From the NCBI GenBank assembly GCA_963730585.1, contig CAVSSL010000011.1, forward strand, positions 496,001 to 560,000: a stretch of DNA of 64,000 nt, written 5' to 3'. The stretch is from Pedococcus_A sp963730585. Its GTDB lineage: Bacteria; Actinomycetota; Actinomycetes; Actinomycetales; Dermatophilaceae. Shown piece by piece: positions 8,294-16,739 of the stretch. The translations under genes and the position numbers were made by a program. The notes beneath the pieces are model-generated. The model searched no databases. It was given only the letters and a program-made list of their open reading frames with translations, and was not told where the DNA came from. The first letter of the stretch is position 1. Each line of letters starts with the position of its first letter.

Positions 8294-9663
8294 TGACCAC
8301 CACCGTTCCCGCACCGGCGCCCGCGACGGCCGAGTCGTCCAAGGGCGTGGCACGCGCAGGAGCACCCGCCGCCCGCCACGACCTGCTCCGGCTGGCCACG
8401 GCCGGCAGTGTCGACGACGGCAAGTCCACCCTCGTCGGCCGGCTGCTCTACGACACCAAGTCGGTGCTGACCGACCAGCTCGACGCCGTCGAGCGGGTCA
8501 GCCGCGACCGGGGCCTCGGAGCCGCCGACCTCGCGCTGCTCACCGACGGCCTCCGTGCCGAGCGCGAGCAGGGCATCACCATCGACGTCGCCTACCGGTA
8601 CTTCTCGACGGCGACCCGGTCCTACGTGCTCGCCGACACCCCGGGGCACGTGCAGTACACGCGCAACATGGTGACCGGCGCCTCGACCGCCGAGCTGGCG
8701 CTCATCCTCGTCGACGCCCGGCACGGCGTCGTGGAGCAGACCCGTCGCCACCTGGCCGTCACCGGGCTGCTCGGCGTGCGGCACGTCGCCCTGGCCGTCA
8801 ACAAGATGGACCTCGTGGGCTGGGACGCCGAGAGGTTCGGCGACATCGTCGGCGAGTTCGCCCGGCTGGCAAGGCGGTTCGGCATCGAGGATGTCGCCGC
8901 CGTCCCGGTCTCGGCCCTCCTGGGCGACAACGTGGTCGGGCGGTCGGCCAACACCCCGTGGTATGCCGGGCCGACCCTCCTCGAGCACCTCGAGGCGGTG
9001 CCGGTCGGCATGAACCCCGCTGTCGAGCCGTTGCGCTTCCCGGTCCAGTACGTCGTGCGACCCCGCACCCCCGAGCACCCGGACTACCGCGGGTATGCCG
9101 GGCGGCTGGCCTCGGGTGTGGTGCGCCCGGGCGACGAGGTGGTCGTGCTTCCGTCCGGACGCCGCACCACCGTCGTGGGCATCGACCGCGCTGCGCCCGA
9201 CGGCACGGTGCACGAGCAGGAGGTCGCGTTCGCCCCGCAGAGCGTCGTCCTGCGGCTGGCCGACGACATCGACATCTCGCGCGGCGACCTCGTCGCCGCG
9301 GCCGAGCGGCCGAGCACCTCGACCCGCTCGCTCACCGGCACCGTCGCCGTTCTCGCGGAGCGGGTGCTGCGCAGCCGCGACCGCCTGCTGCTGCGCGTCG
9401 GCACCCGCACGGTGCGCGCCATCGTCGACGACGTGGTCGACCAGCTCGACATCGAGACCATGGAGCAGGGGCCCGCGCCGGACGGCCTGTCGCTCAACGC
9501 GATCGGGCGCATCCGGCTCCGTCTCGCCGAGGAGGTCGCGATCGACGACTACCGGGAGCTGCGCCGCTCGGGTGCCTTCCTGCTGGTCGACGAGGCCGAC
9601 GGGGCGACGCTCGCCGCAGGGATGGCCGAGGCGCCTGACCGCAGCGCCGGTGAGGGCATCTGA
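8293..9663 (+). CDS. cysN: Sulfate adenylyltransferase subunit 1 (GTPase)
   Basis: 456 residues. Elongation-factor-type GTPase motifs are present: GSVDDGKST (about 37-45), DTPGH (about 114) and NKMD (about 169), followed by beta-barrel domains. GTP hydrolysis drives APS formation by CysD. The protein ends without a CysC (APS kinase) domain, again fitting the APS-reductase route. It overlaps cysD and the siroheme synthase gene by one base each (TGATG). Confidence 0.96.
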   Translation: MTTTVPAPAPATAESSKGVARAGAPAARHDLLRLATAGSVDDGKSTLVGRLLYDTKSVLTDQLDAVERVSRDRGLGAADLALLTDGLRAEREQGITIDVAYRYFSTATRSYVLADTPGHVQYTRNMVTGASTAELALILVDARHGVVEQTRRHLAVTGLLGVRHVALAVNKMDLVGWDAERFGDIVGEFARLARRFGIEDVAAVPVSALLGDNVVGRSANTPWYAGPTLLEHLEAVPVGMNPAVEPLRFPVQYVVRPRTPEHPDYRGYAGRLASGVVRPGDEVVVLPSGRRTTVVGIDRAAPDGTVHEQEVAFAPQSVVLRLADDIDISRGDLVAAAERPSTSTRSLTGTVAVLAERVLRSRDRLLLRVGTRTVRAIVDDVVDQLDIETMEQGPAPDGLSLNAIGRIRLRLAEEVAIDDYRELRRSGAFLLVDEADGATLAAGMAEAPDRSAGEGI

Positions 9664-10938
9664 TGGACACCGGCTACCCGATCACGCTCGACCTCGCCGA
9701 CCGTCGCGTCCTGGTCGTGGGCGGCGGGCCCGTCGCCGCGCGCCGGACGGCAGGCCTCCTCGCGGCGGGCGCCGCGGTCGAGGTCGTCGCCCCGTGGGTC
9801 ACCGAGGACCTGCGCGACGCGGCACGGGCCGGGCGGCTCGTCTGGCACGAGCGCGACTACGTCGTCGGTGACCTCGTCGACCCCGAGCCGGTCTGGCTGG
9901 TGCACACCGCCACCGGCGACCGGCTGGTCGACGAGGCCGTCGCCGCCCATGCCGTCGCCGCGCGCATCTGGTGTGTGCGCGCCGACGACGCGGCCGCGTC
10001 CGCCGCGTGGACTCCTGCGGTCGCCCGTGGGCCTCGGGCAGACCCCGGCAGAGGGCGTCACCGTGGCCGTGACGGCGGGCGGTGACCCCCGCCGGGCCAC
10101 CGCGGTCCGTGACGCGGTCGCGGCTGCCCTTGAGAGCGGAACCCTGCCGGTGCGCCGGGTCCGCGGAGGAGCCGTCGCGGCGACGACCCCCGCCGTCGGC
10201 ACCGTCGCCCTGGTGGGTGGCGGCCCGGGCGCCGAGGACCTCATCACCGTCCGCGGGCGGGCGCTCCTCGCCGCGGCGGACGTCGTCGTGACCGACCGCC
10301 TCGGGCCGCGGGGCCTGCTGCGGACCCTCGCGGCCGACGTGGAGGTCGTCGACGTGGGCAAGACCCCGGGCAACCACCCGGTGGGCCAGGACCGCATCAA
10401 CGAGATCCTCGTCCACCACGCGAAGGCAGGGAAGAACGTCGTGCGCCTCAAGGGCGGCGACCCCTTCGTCCTCGGCCGGGGTGGGGAGGAGGCCCTCTTC
10501 TGCGCGCAGCACGGCATACCGGTCGAGGTCGTCCCCGGCGTGACGTCGGCCGTCTCCGTGCCGGCCGCAGCCGGCATCCCCGTGACCCACCGCGGGATCA
10601 CGGCGTCGTTCGTCGTGGCCTCGGCGCACGAGGGTGCCGACGTCGTGACGAGCGCGCTCAAGGACGCCCCCGCCGACGCGACCCTGGTGCTGCTCATGGG
10701 CGTCAGCCGACTGGAGAGCACGGCCGCAGGCCTCATCGCGGCCGGCCGGGCGCCCAGCACGCCGGTCGCCCTCATCGAGTCGGGCTGGACGCAGCAGCAG
10801 CGGACGACGGTCACGACGCTGGAGCGCGCCGCGGCCGACGCCGAGGCCGCAGGAGTGCGCGCCCCGGCGATCGTGGTGGTGGGCGACGTCGTGCGCGTCC
10901 GCGAGCAGCTCGGTGACCTCACCCGCAGGTCGGCGTAG
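9663..10938 (+). CDS. cysG: Siroheme synthase CysG-like, frameshifted
   Basis: The first frame (from ATG 9663) encodes the precorrin-2 dehydrogenase/ferrochelatase domain with the NAD-binding VVGGGPVAARR motif. The second encodes the uroporphyrin-III C-methyltransferase domain (VALVGGGPGAEDLIT, GGDPFVLGRGGEE, VPGVTSAVSVPAAAG) to TAG 10938. The frames change between about 10020 and 10060. Removing one G from the GGG at 10029-10031 would join them as ...AVARGLGQTPAEGVTV. The protein would make siroheme for sulfite reductase. Both domains look undamaged, so a sequencing indel or a very recent mutation is likely. Confidence 0.85.
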
Positions 10939-10949
10939 CCTGCTGCGCG

Positions 10950-11652
10950 ATGAGCGACGCCCCTGACATCGTCCTGCTGGCGCACGGGTCCCCGGACCCG
11001 CGGCACCGCCAAGGGGTCGATGCCCTCGCCCACCGGGTCCGGGAGGCTGCCCCCGGGCGAGGCATCCACGCGGCATACCTCGACCACCACCCGCCCACGC
11101 CCGCGGACGCGGCCGAGCTGGCCCGAAGCGGGGTCGTGGTGCCCGTGCTCCTGACGCCGGCCTACCACGCCCGCGTCGACGTGCCCGAGGCCGTGGCGGC
11201 GATGAACTCGGTCGCCGGCCCGTTCACCGTGTCGCCGGCCCTGGGCCCGCACCCGCTGCTGCTCCGGGCCGCCGCCGAGCTCCTCGCGAGGGCCGGCACC
11301 AACGCCGACCCCGGCACCGCCGTGGTGCTGTATGCCGCCGGCTCCAGCGACAGCGCCGCCGTGGCGAGCATCGGGGAGACGTTGCGCGCACATGGGCCTC
11401 CGGGGGAGTGGGGGCCGTGGCGGGTGGCCGCCCTCGACGGTGGCAGCACCCTGCCCGAGGTGCTGGAGGGTCTGCAGGGACAGGCCGAGAGGACGGTGGC
11501 CGTGGCGTTCATGGTGGCCGAAGGAGTGCTGCGCGACCGGATGGCAGAACGCTGCGCTGGATGCCGGGGTGCCCCTCGTCGCGGGCGCGCTGGGCGACAC
11601 GGAGGCGGCGGCCAGCCTGGTGCTGGAGCGGGCCGATAGCCTGCCGGAGTGA
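10950..11652 (+). CDS. Sirohydrochlorin chelatase-like protein (CbiX/SirB type), frameshifted
   Basis: It starts LLAHGSPDPRHRQG, the N-terminal chelatase signature with the metal-binding His, and has the PVLLTPAYHARVDVP motif. About 195 residues fit the first frame. Around 11540 the frame changes, and the expected C-terminus (NAALDAGVPLVAGALGDTE, ending at TGA 11652) continues in another frame. An extra G in ATGGCAG near 11541-11546 would explain it. The role would be cobalt or iron insertion into sirohydrochlorin, completing siroheme synthesis. Its restored stop overlaps the next GTG (GTGA), which supports the reconstruction. Confidence 0.78.
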
Positions 11653-12437
11653 CTGAGCAGACCAGGCCGCACCCCCACCTGCGGGTCGACCGCGACGGCG
11701 CGGTGCTGACCGTCAGCCTGAGCAACCCCGACCGCCGCAACGCCAAGACGCCGAGCCTCTGGCTCGCCCTCGCCGAGGTCGCCGACACGCTCGACCCGGA
11801 CGTGCGCGTCGTCGTCCTGCGAGCCGACGGTCCGTCGTTCTCGGCGGGCCTCGACCTCGCCATGCTGACGCCCGAGGGCGTCGACGGCGAGATCTCGATG
11901 CTGGAGCAGGCAGCCCGCGGGGCGCAGGAGATGGCCGACGTCATCGCGCCGTTCCAGCGCGGCTTCTCGGCCTGGGCCGACGTCGATGCGGTCGTGGTCG
12001 CGGCCGTGCAGGGCCACGCCATCGGGGCGGGCTTCCAGCTCGCCCTGGCCGCCGACCTGCGGGTGGTCGCCGACGACGTGCACCTCGCGATGCGCGAGAC
12101 ATCCCTGGGGCTGGTGCCGGACCTCGCGGGCACGGCTCCGCTCGTGCACCTGGTGGGCTACAGCAAGGCCCTGGAGATCTGCGCCACCGGCCGGGCGATC
12201 GGCGCGGCCGAGGCGGTCGCCAGCGGCCTGGCCTCGGTGGCCGTGCCGCGCGACGAGCTGGAGGCGACGACCGCCGACCTCGTCGCGGCGCTGCTGGCCG
12301 CACCGGCTCCCGCGCTGCGGGAGCTGAAGCCGCTGCTGCGCCGTGCCGTCACCGCCAGCCGGGACGAGCAGCTGCGGCACGAGCGCGAGGCCCAGGGCCG
12401 CCTCATGCACGCCCTCGTGACCCGTCAGGGCCACTGA
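11649..12437 (+). CDS. Enoyl-CoA hydratase/isomerase family protein
   Basis: 262 residues of the crotonase fold. The oxyanion-hole regions are visible as SAGLDLAML and AVQGHAIGAGFQLALAADLR, and the later region around ETSLGLVPDLAG is also typical. It acts on an acyl-CoA, but the substrate is not predictable. GTG 11649 overlaps the restored stop of the chelatase, so it is co-transcribed with the sulfur genes although no sulfur role is known. This may be simple read-through packing. Confidence 0.88.
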   Translation: MTEQTRPHPHLRVDRDGAVLTVSLSNPDRRNAKTPSLWLALAEVADTLDPDVRVVVLRADGPSFSAGLDLAMLTPEGVDGEISMLEQAARGAQEMADVIAPFQRGFSAWADVDAVVVAAVQGHAIGAGFQLALAADLRVVADDVHLAMRETSLGLVPDLAGTAPLVHLVGYSKALEICATGRAIGAAEAVASGLASVAVPRDELEATTADLVAALLAAPAPALRELKPLLRRAVTASRDEQLRHEREAQGRLMHALVTRQGH

Positions 12438-12524
12438 CGTCCAGCCCACCGCCCCGGCCGCGCGGGGAGCTTGTCGGTGCCCCGGGCGATGATGGTGGGA
12501 ATCCGCCGCCGCACGGCGGTGTTG

Positions 12525-12552
12525 AGCGGCTAGACGACAGCGGCTGGACGAG
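12525..12552. repeat. Two tandem 14-base repeats before the ABC exporter
   Basis: AGCGGCTAGACGAC (12525-12538) is followed directly by AGCGGCTGGACGAG (12539-12552). They lie 58-85 bases upstream of the exporter ATG in the leader or promoter region. Confidence 0.75.
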
Positions 12553-12609
12553 AAGAGACGAGCGCCCGGGGGAGCGAGAACCCCACGAGACGGCGCAGAG
12601 GGAGGCCCC

Positions 12610-14487
12610 ATGAGCATGCAGGGCTGGCACGCGATGCGGTCGCTGACCAAGGACGACTCGGTCAAGGACCGCAAGCTCGCCCCGGGGACCTCCCGGCGGG
12701 TGATGGGCTACGCCCGTCCCTACCGCCGCGAAATCCTCGTCTTCGTCGCGCTCGTCATCGTCACGTCCGCCCTGGTCGTCGCCACCCCGCTGCTGCTGCG
12801 CAAGCTCATCGACGAGGGCGTGACACCGAAGAACCGCACCGTCGTCATCGAGCTCTCGCTCCTGGTGGCCGCTCTCGCGGTGGCCGAGGGCGTGTTGTCG
12901 CTGGCGCAGCGGTGGTACTCCGCCCGCATCGGGGAGGGCCTGATCTTCGACCTGCGCACGCAGGTGTTCTCGCACGTCCTGCGGCAGCCCATCGCGTTCT
13001 TCACGCGGGCCCAGACCGGTGCTCTGGTCAGCCGGCTCAACAACGACGTGCTGGGGGCCCAGCAGGCCTTCACCTCGGTGCTCTCCAGCGTCGTCAGTAA
13101 CGTCGTGTCGCTGGCCCTGATCGTCGGCACGATGGCGAGCCTGTCCTGGCAGCTCACGCTGGCCGCCCTGGCGCTCGTCCCCTTCTTCATCATCCCGGCT
13201 CGCATCATGGGCCGTCGCCTGGCTGGCCTGACCCACAGCCAGATGAACCTCAATGCCGACATGGGCAGCCGGATGACCGAGCGCTTCAACGTCGCCGGCG
13301 CGCTGCTCGTGAAGGTCTTCGGCCAGCCCCGGCGCGAGGACGCCGAGTACGCCGAACGCGCGGGAAGCGTGCGTGACATGGGCGTGCGGATCGCGATGAA
13401 CCGGAGCATCTTCTTCGTCGCGCTGACCCTGGTGGCCTCGCTCGCCACGGCCATGATCTACGGCTTCGGCGGCCTCATGGCCGTCAACGGCACGCTGACC
13501 ATCGGCACCCTGCTCGCACTCACCGCGCTGCTCGCCCGGCTCTACGGCCCCCTCACGTCGCTGTCCAACGTCCGTGTCGACATCATGACCGCGCTCGTCT
13601 CCTTCGAGCGGGTGTTCGAGGTGCTCGACCTGCAGCCGCTGATCGGGGAGAAGCCCGGGGCCGAGGACCTGCCCGCCGGCCCTGTGCGGGTCGAGCTCGA
13701 CCACGTGGGCTTCCGCTACCCGTCGGCCGACGAGGTCTCGCTGGCGTCGCTCGAGACCACCGTCAACGGTGACCGCCGGGGGAGCGGGACGGTGCTCCAC
13801 GAGGTCACCGCCACTGTCGAGCCCGGGCAGGTCGTCGCGCTCGTGGGCCCCAGTGGGGCGGGCAAGACCACCATCACCAACCTCGTGGCCCGGCTCTACG
13901 ACCCGTCGTCCGGCGCCGTGCGCGTCAACGGGACAGACCTGCGCGAGGCCACGCTCGCGTCCGTGCACTCCACCATCGGCGTGGTGACGCAGGAGGCCCA
14001 CCTGTTCCACGACACCATCCGCGCCAACCTGGCCTACGCCAAGCCTGACGCCACCGAGCAGGAGATGGTGGCGGCGCTCCGGGCCGCCCAGGTCTGGAGC
14101 CTCGTCGACTCCCTGCCGGAGGGTCTCGACACCGTGGTGGGCGACCGGGGCCACCGGCTCTCGGGCGGAGAGAAGCAGCGGCTGGCCATCGCCCGGCTGC
14201 TGCTCAAGGGCCCGGGACTCATCGTGCTCGACGAGGCGACCGCCCACCTCGACAGCGAGTCGGAGGTCGCCGTGCAGCGGGCTCTCGACGAGGCGCTCAC
14301 CGGTCGCACGGCGCTGGTCATCGCGCACCGCCTCTCGACCGTGCGCGACGCGGACCAGATCCTCGTCGTCGACCACGGCCGGGTCGTGGAGCGCGGCCGG
14401 CACCACGAGCTGCTGGCCCAGGGTGGGCTGTACGCCGACCTCTACCGCACCCAGTTCGCCGAGCAGGCCGACGGCATCGTCGCCTGA
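12610..14487 (+). CDS. ABC exporter, fused membrane and ATPase domains
   Basis: 625 residues. Six transmembrane helices (about residues 35-330) are followed by an ATPase domain with Walker A GPSGAGKTT (about 413), signature LSGGEKQR (about 516), Walker B IVLDEATAHLD (about 538) and the H-loop VIAHRLST. This is the type IV (MsbA/BmrA-like) half-transporter, acting as a homodimer or with a partner. ATG 12610 follows GGGAGG. The substrate is unknown. The last 30 bases before its stop recur at 15254-15283 (see the pseudogene entry). Confidence 0.92.
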   Translation: MSMQGWHAMRSLTKDDSVKDRKLAPGTSRRVMGYARPYRREILVFVALVIVTSALVVATPLLLRKLIDEGVTPKNRTVVIELSLLVAALAVAEGVLSLAQRWYSARIGEGLIFDLRTQVFSHVLRQPIAFFTRAQTGALVSRLNNDVLGAQQAFTSVLSSVVSNVVSLALIVGTMASLSWQLTLAALALVPFFIIPARIMGRRLAGLTHSQMNLNADMGSRMTERFNVAGALLVKVFGQPRREDAEYAERAGSVRDMGVRIAMNRSIFFVALTLVASLATAMIYGFGGLMAVNGTLTIGTLLALTALLARLYGPLTSLSNVRVDIMTALVSFERVFEVLDLQPLIGEKPGAEDLPAGPVRVELDHVGFRYPSADEVSLASLETTVNGDRRGSGTVLHEVTATVEPGQVVALVGPSGAGKTTITNLVARLYDPSSGAVRVNGTDLREATLASVHSTIGVVTQEAHLFHDTIRANLAYAKPDATEQEMVAALRAAQVWSLVDSLPEGLDTVVGDRGHRLSGGEKQRLAIARLLLKGPGLIVLDEATAHLDSESEVAVQRALDEALTGRTALVIAHRLSTVRDADQILVVDHGRVVERGRHHELLAQGGLYADLYRTQFAEQADGIVA

Positions 14488-14785
14488 CGAGGGGAGCGCC
14501 CCGAGAACGCACGGCCGGCGCCACGACGACCGCCCGGTCTGCGCCTCGACGTCGCCGCCTCGACGTCGTCGAGCCCGTCGTCGTCGAGCGCGTCGTCGTC
14601 ACCGCGAGTAGGGACGGAGCCCCGGACCTCCGGGCCTGTCCTCGACGCCGTCCGCGCCTGTTTCACCGCCCTCAACGAGGCCCCGGATCGCCGGGCCGCG
14701 CCTCGCTTCATGCCCGCGCCTATGAGGCCTCGTGCGAGGCTGCCGAGCGTGCCTCGGAGAGGCAAGCGATCTCGGACGCAGCCGG
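14488..14785. other. Intergenic stretch without a recognisable gene
   Basis: The 3' flank of the ABC exporter has low-complexity GTCGTC/GACGTC runs at 14540-14600 and small hairpins such as GCCTCG-TG-CGAGGC near 14725. Open frames here have no family resemblance and look like GC-rich shadows. Confidence 0.5.
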
Positions 14786-14971
14786 CTAAACGCCGCCCCC
14801 ACCACCTGAGGCCCCCCGGCCCTCGTCGTGGGTGCGAGCTCGCTCGGCACGATCTGCCATGCCGCCGCCCCAGCCACTTGGGCCATGGATCTGGCGGTTG
14901 CGGCGTTCCGAGCGCCACACCAGTGCGCCCGCCACGACGGTCACCAACAGGATGAGCAACCATATGGTCAT
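14786..14971 (-). CDS. Small single-pass membrane protein
   Basis: 61 residues. One N-terminal transmembrane helix (about residues 3-20, TIWLLILLVTVVAGALVW) is followed by a charged and then glycine-rich tail. ATG 14971 is preceded by GGAGGTGG at ideal spacing, by far the best ribosome site in this gap. A longer frame (to 15214) starts in arginine/proline-rich sequence unlike a protein. No function is recognised. It is the only convincing gene between 14488 and 15438. Confidence 0.6.
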   Translation of the reverse strand: MTIWLLILLVTVVAGALVWRSERRNRQIHGPSGWGGGMADRAERARTHDEGRGASGGGGGV

Positions 14972-15229
14972 GGCGACCACCTCCACTCGCCCCAGTGTGG
15001 GCCGTATCCGCCAAGGGCGGTACTGCCCATGTTGACTACTGCGTGAGGAATCGCTGAACGTCGCCTGAGTGCAAAGCCACTCGGGAAGAGGAGATCTCGG
15101 CGAGCGGCCGCGTGTGTCGCTCGGCCTCGGGCCTCGCGGCCCATGTCCCTCAGCACTTACTCGTGGGAGACGTGGTGGCCGCCGACGCGGTGGCTCGCCG
15201 CGCTCCGTTGGCACCAGCGGCAGGCGACA

Positions 15230-15296
15230 GCGTTACGCGCTGACGTCGCCTTCTGGACCCAGTTCGCCGAGCAGGCCGACGGCATCCCGGCCTGAG
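15230..15296 (+). pseudogene. Remnant copy of an ABC exporter 3' end
   Basis: The 30 bases from 15254 (starting ACCCAGTTCGCC) are identical to bases just before the stop of the exporter at 12610-14487. They read in the same frame, TQFAEQADGI, then PA and a TGA stop (VA and stop in the original). Upstream, TAC-GCG-...-GAC still resembles YADLY of the original, but no further ABC motif survives. It is best explained as the relic of a duplicated or second exporter gene. Confidence 0.6.
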
Positions 15297-15346
15297 CCGA
15301 GCGCGCCGTCGCGGCCCCCACTGATCCCTCGCTGAACGTGGGGGAT

Positions 15347-15375
15347 GGTCGACAGGGCTAACGTCCCTGTCGACC
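15347..15375 (+). promoter_or_regulatory. Palindromic operator around a -10 box
   Basis: GGTCGACAGGG (15347-15357) and CCCTGTCGACC (15365-15375) form perfect 11-base arms. The 7-base spacer, with its first base C, contains TAACGT (15359-15364), a good -10 hexamer. A dimeric repressor bound here would cover the promoter of the secreted-protein gene starting at 15439. Confidence 0.5.
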
Positions 15376-15438
15376 GACGGTCGGCACGCCGATGCTGGGC
15401 CTGGCGGGGGACACCTCGGGGAACCCAAGGAGGGTGCC

Positions 15439-15894
15439 ATGTCGGTCCATCGACTTGCCGCAGTACTCGGAGGAAGCGCCGTGCTGGCGGCCCTCACCAT
15501 CTCGGGCTCGGCCGCCGCGCCTGTCCCGGGGGCGGTTGGCGCCGCGCCCGCCTCCGTCACCACCGCCATCGGGCCCTTCGGCACCTACATCGCCGCCGGC
15601 TCCGTCTTCCGGATCGACATGACCTACAGCTGCCCGACGAAGTCGAATGGTTCCGTGACGGTGGAGGCCCACCAGAACGTCGGCGGCGGCTTCGTCGCCA
15701 ACGGCTTCGGGTACTCGCGCCAGGCCCTCACGTGCAACGGCAAGAAGCACACCGTGCGGCTGACGGTCTCACCCACCGGGGAGCGAGGGTTCCGACCAGG
15801 CCCGGCGTACGTCCTGGCCGACCTGGCCGCGTGTCCTGCGAACGCCGAGGTGTGCAACCCGGTCTCGGCCGAGCGGACGCTCAGCGTCCGCTGA
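15439..15894 (+). CDS. Secreted protein of unknown function
   Basis: 151 residues with an N-terminal signal peptide (basic start, hydrophobic stretch about 6-26, cleavage near SAAA-PVPG). The mature part is beta-rich in appearance, with four cysteines (near residues 65, 99, 132 and 139) that could form two disulfides outside the cell. AAGGAGGGTGCC precedes ATG 15439. No family is recognised. It is preceded by a palindromic promoter and converges on SURF1 with only six bases between stops. Confidence 0.8.
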   Translation: MSVHRLAAVLGGSAVLAALTISGSAAAPVPGAVGAAPASVTTAIGPFGTYIAAGSVFRIDMTYSCPTKSNGSVTVEAHQNVGGGFVANGFGYSRQALTCNGKKHTVRLTVSPTGERGFRPGPAYVLADLAACPANAEVCNPVSAERTLSVR

Positions 15895-15900
15895 CCCGGC

Positions 15901-16707
15901 TCAGGCGTCCTCCTCGTCCCAGACCCTGACCTTCCGGGGCCTGCCGGCCGCCGGCTGGCCCGGCCCGCCCCCGCCCTCGAGGCTCTCGCGGTACTCGCGA
16001 CGGACCCCGAAGAACACCAGGACGAAGCCCACCGCCATCGCGGCCCACCACTGGAACGCGTAGGCCTGGTGTGGACCGAGGCCGGTGTCGGGACGCTCGA
16101 GCCGGTAGGGGCGCGGCGGGGTGGCACTGCTGCCGGCGACCTGCTCCCGGTCGAGCACGAGGTAGGCGCCCAACAGCTCGCTGCCCACCTGCCGCTGCGC
16201 CTGCGGCAGGTTGATGCTGGCCAGCTGACCTGCCGGCAGGTCCCGTCCGAGGGACTTCTCCGAGGGCCGCAGCCAGCCGGTCACCGTCACCGGGCCGGTG
16301 GGCGTCGGCGGCACCGTGGGCCGGGTCTCGGCGTTCTCGGCGTTCGGCACCCAGCCGCGGTCGACGAGCAGGGTGCGGCCGTCGGCGAGGGTGAAGGGGC
16401 TGAGCACCTCGTAGCCGTAGCTGCCCTCCAGCGGCCGGTTGCGGACGAGCAGCGGTTCGCCCGCGGCATACGTGCCCTGCGCGGTCACGCGCGTCCACTC
16501 CTCGGTGACGGGCATGGGGCTCGTGCCGACCTGGCCGGCCAGAGCCACGGGCTTGGCGTCGTAGTGGGCGGTGACCCGGTCGGCCCGCTCCTTGCGGTCC
16601 TCGTAGCGGTGCCACTGCCACTGGCCGAGGAAGTAGGCGGCCACGGCGAAGACCGCGGCGAGGGCCAGGGCCCCCAGCCAGCGAGGCGTAGCCACAACCC
16701 GGAACAC
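15901..16707 (-). CDS. SURF1 family cytochrome oxidase assembly protein
   Basis: 268 residues. Two transmembrane helices, one near the N-terminus followed by the SURF1 signature LGQWQWHRYEDR and one near residue 225 (WWAAMAVGFVLVFFGVRREY), enclose a periplasm-facing domain. SURF1 proteins help assemble haem a-containing cytochrome c oxidase. GTG 16707 is chosen because TACCGT lies six bases upstream as a leaderless -10 box. A longer frame to 16755 would run into the moaA promoter. Confidence 0.9.
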   Translation of the reverse strand: MFRVVATPRWLGALALAAVFAVAAYFLGQWQWHRYEDRKERADRVTAHYDAKPVALAGQVGTSPMPVTEEWTRVTAQGTYAAGEPLLVRNRPLEGSYGYEVLSPFTLADGRTLLVDRGWVPNAENAETRPTVPPTPTGPVTVTGWLRPSEKSLGRDLPAGQLASINLPQAQRQVGSELLGAYLVLDREQVAGSSATPPRPYRLERPDTGLGPHQAYAFQWWAAMAVGFVLVFFGVRREYRESLEGGGGPGQPAAGRPRKVRVWDEEDA

Positions 16708-16713
16708 CGGATC

Positions 16714-16732
16714 ACGGTACCCGGCATAGGCT
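16714..16732. promoter_or_regulatory. Back-to-back leaderless promoters of SURF1 and moaA
   Basis: TACCGT on the minus strand (16714-16719) lies six bases before the SURF1 GTG. TAGGCT on the plus strand (16727-16732) lies seven bases before the moaA ATG at 16740. The -10 boxes are only seven bases apart, so the two polymerases probably exclude each other. Confidence 0.55.
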
Positions 16733-16739
16733 GGTGCCC

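Noticed and set aside
9549..12674. 1041-codon minus-strand open frame across the sulfur operon
   Set aside because: Antisense to four well-supported genes; composition is Arg/Gly/His-rich and carries no domain.
14540..14600. GTCGTC/GACGTC run as a possible CRISPR or regulatory repeat
   Set aside because: Irregular trinucleotide-like low complexity with no constant spacer length.
14442..15014. 190-codon minus-strand frame in the 14.5-15.4 kb gap
   Set aside because: No ribosome site and arginine-rich random composition; the small membrane gene in another frame is better supported.
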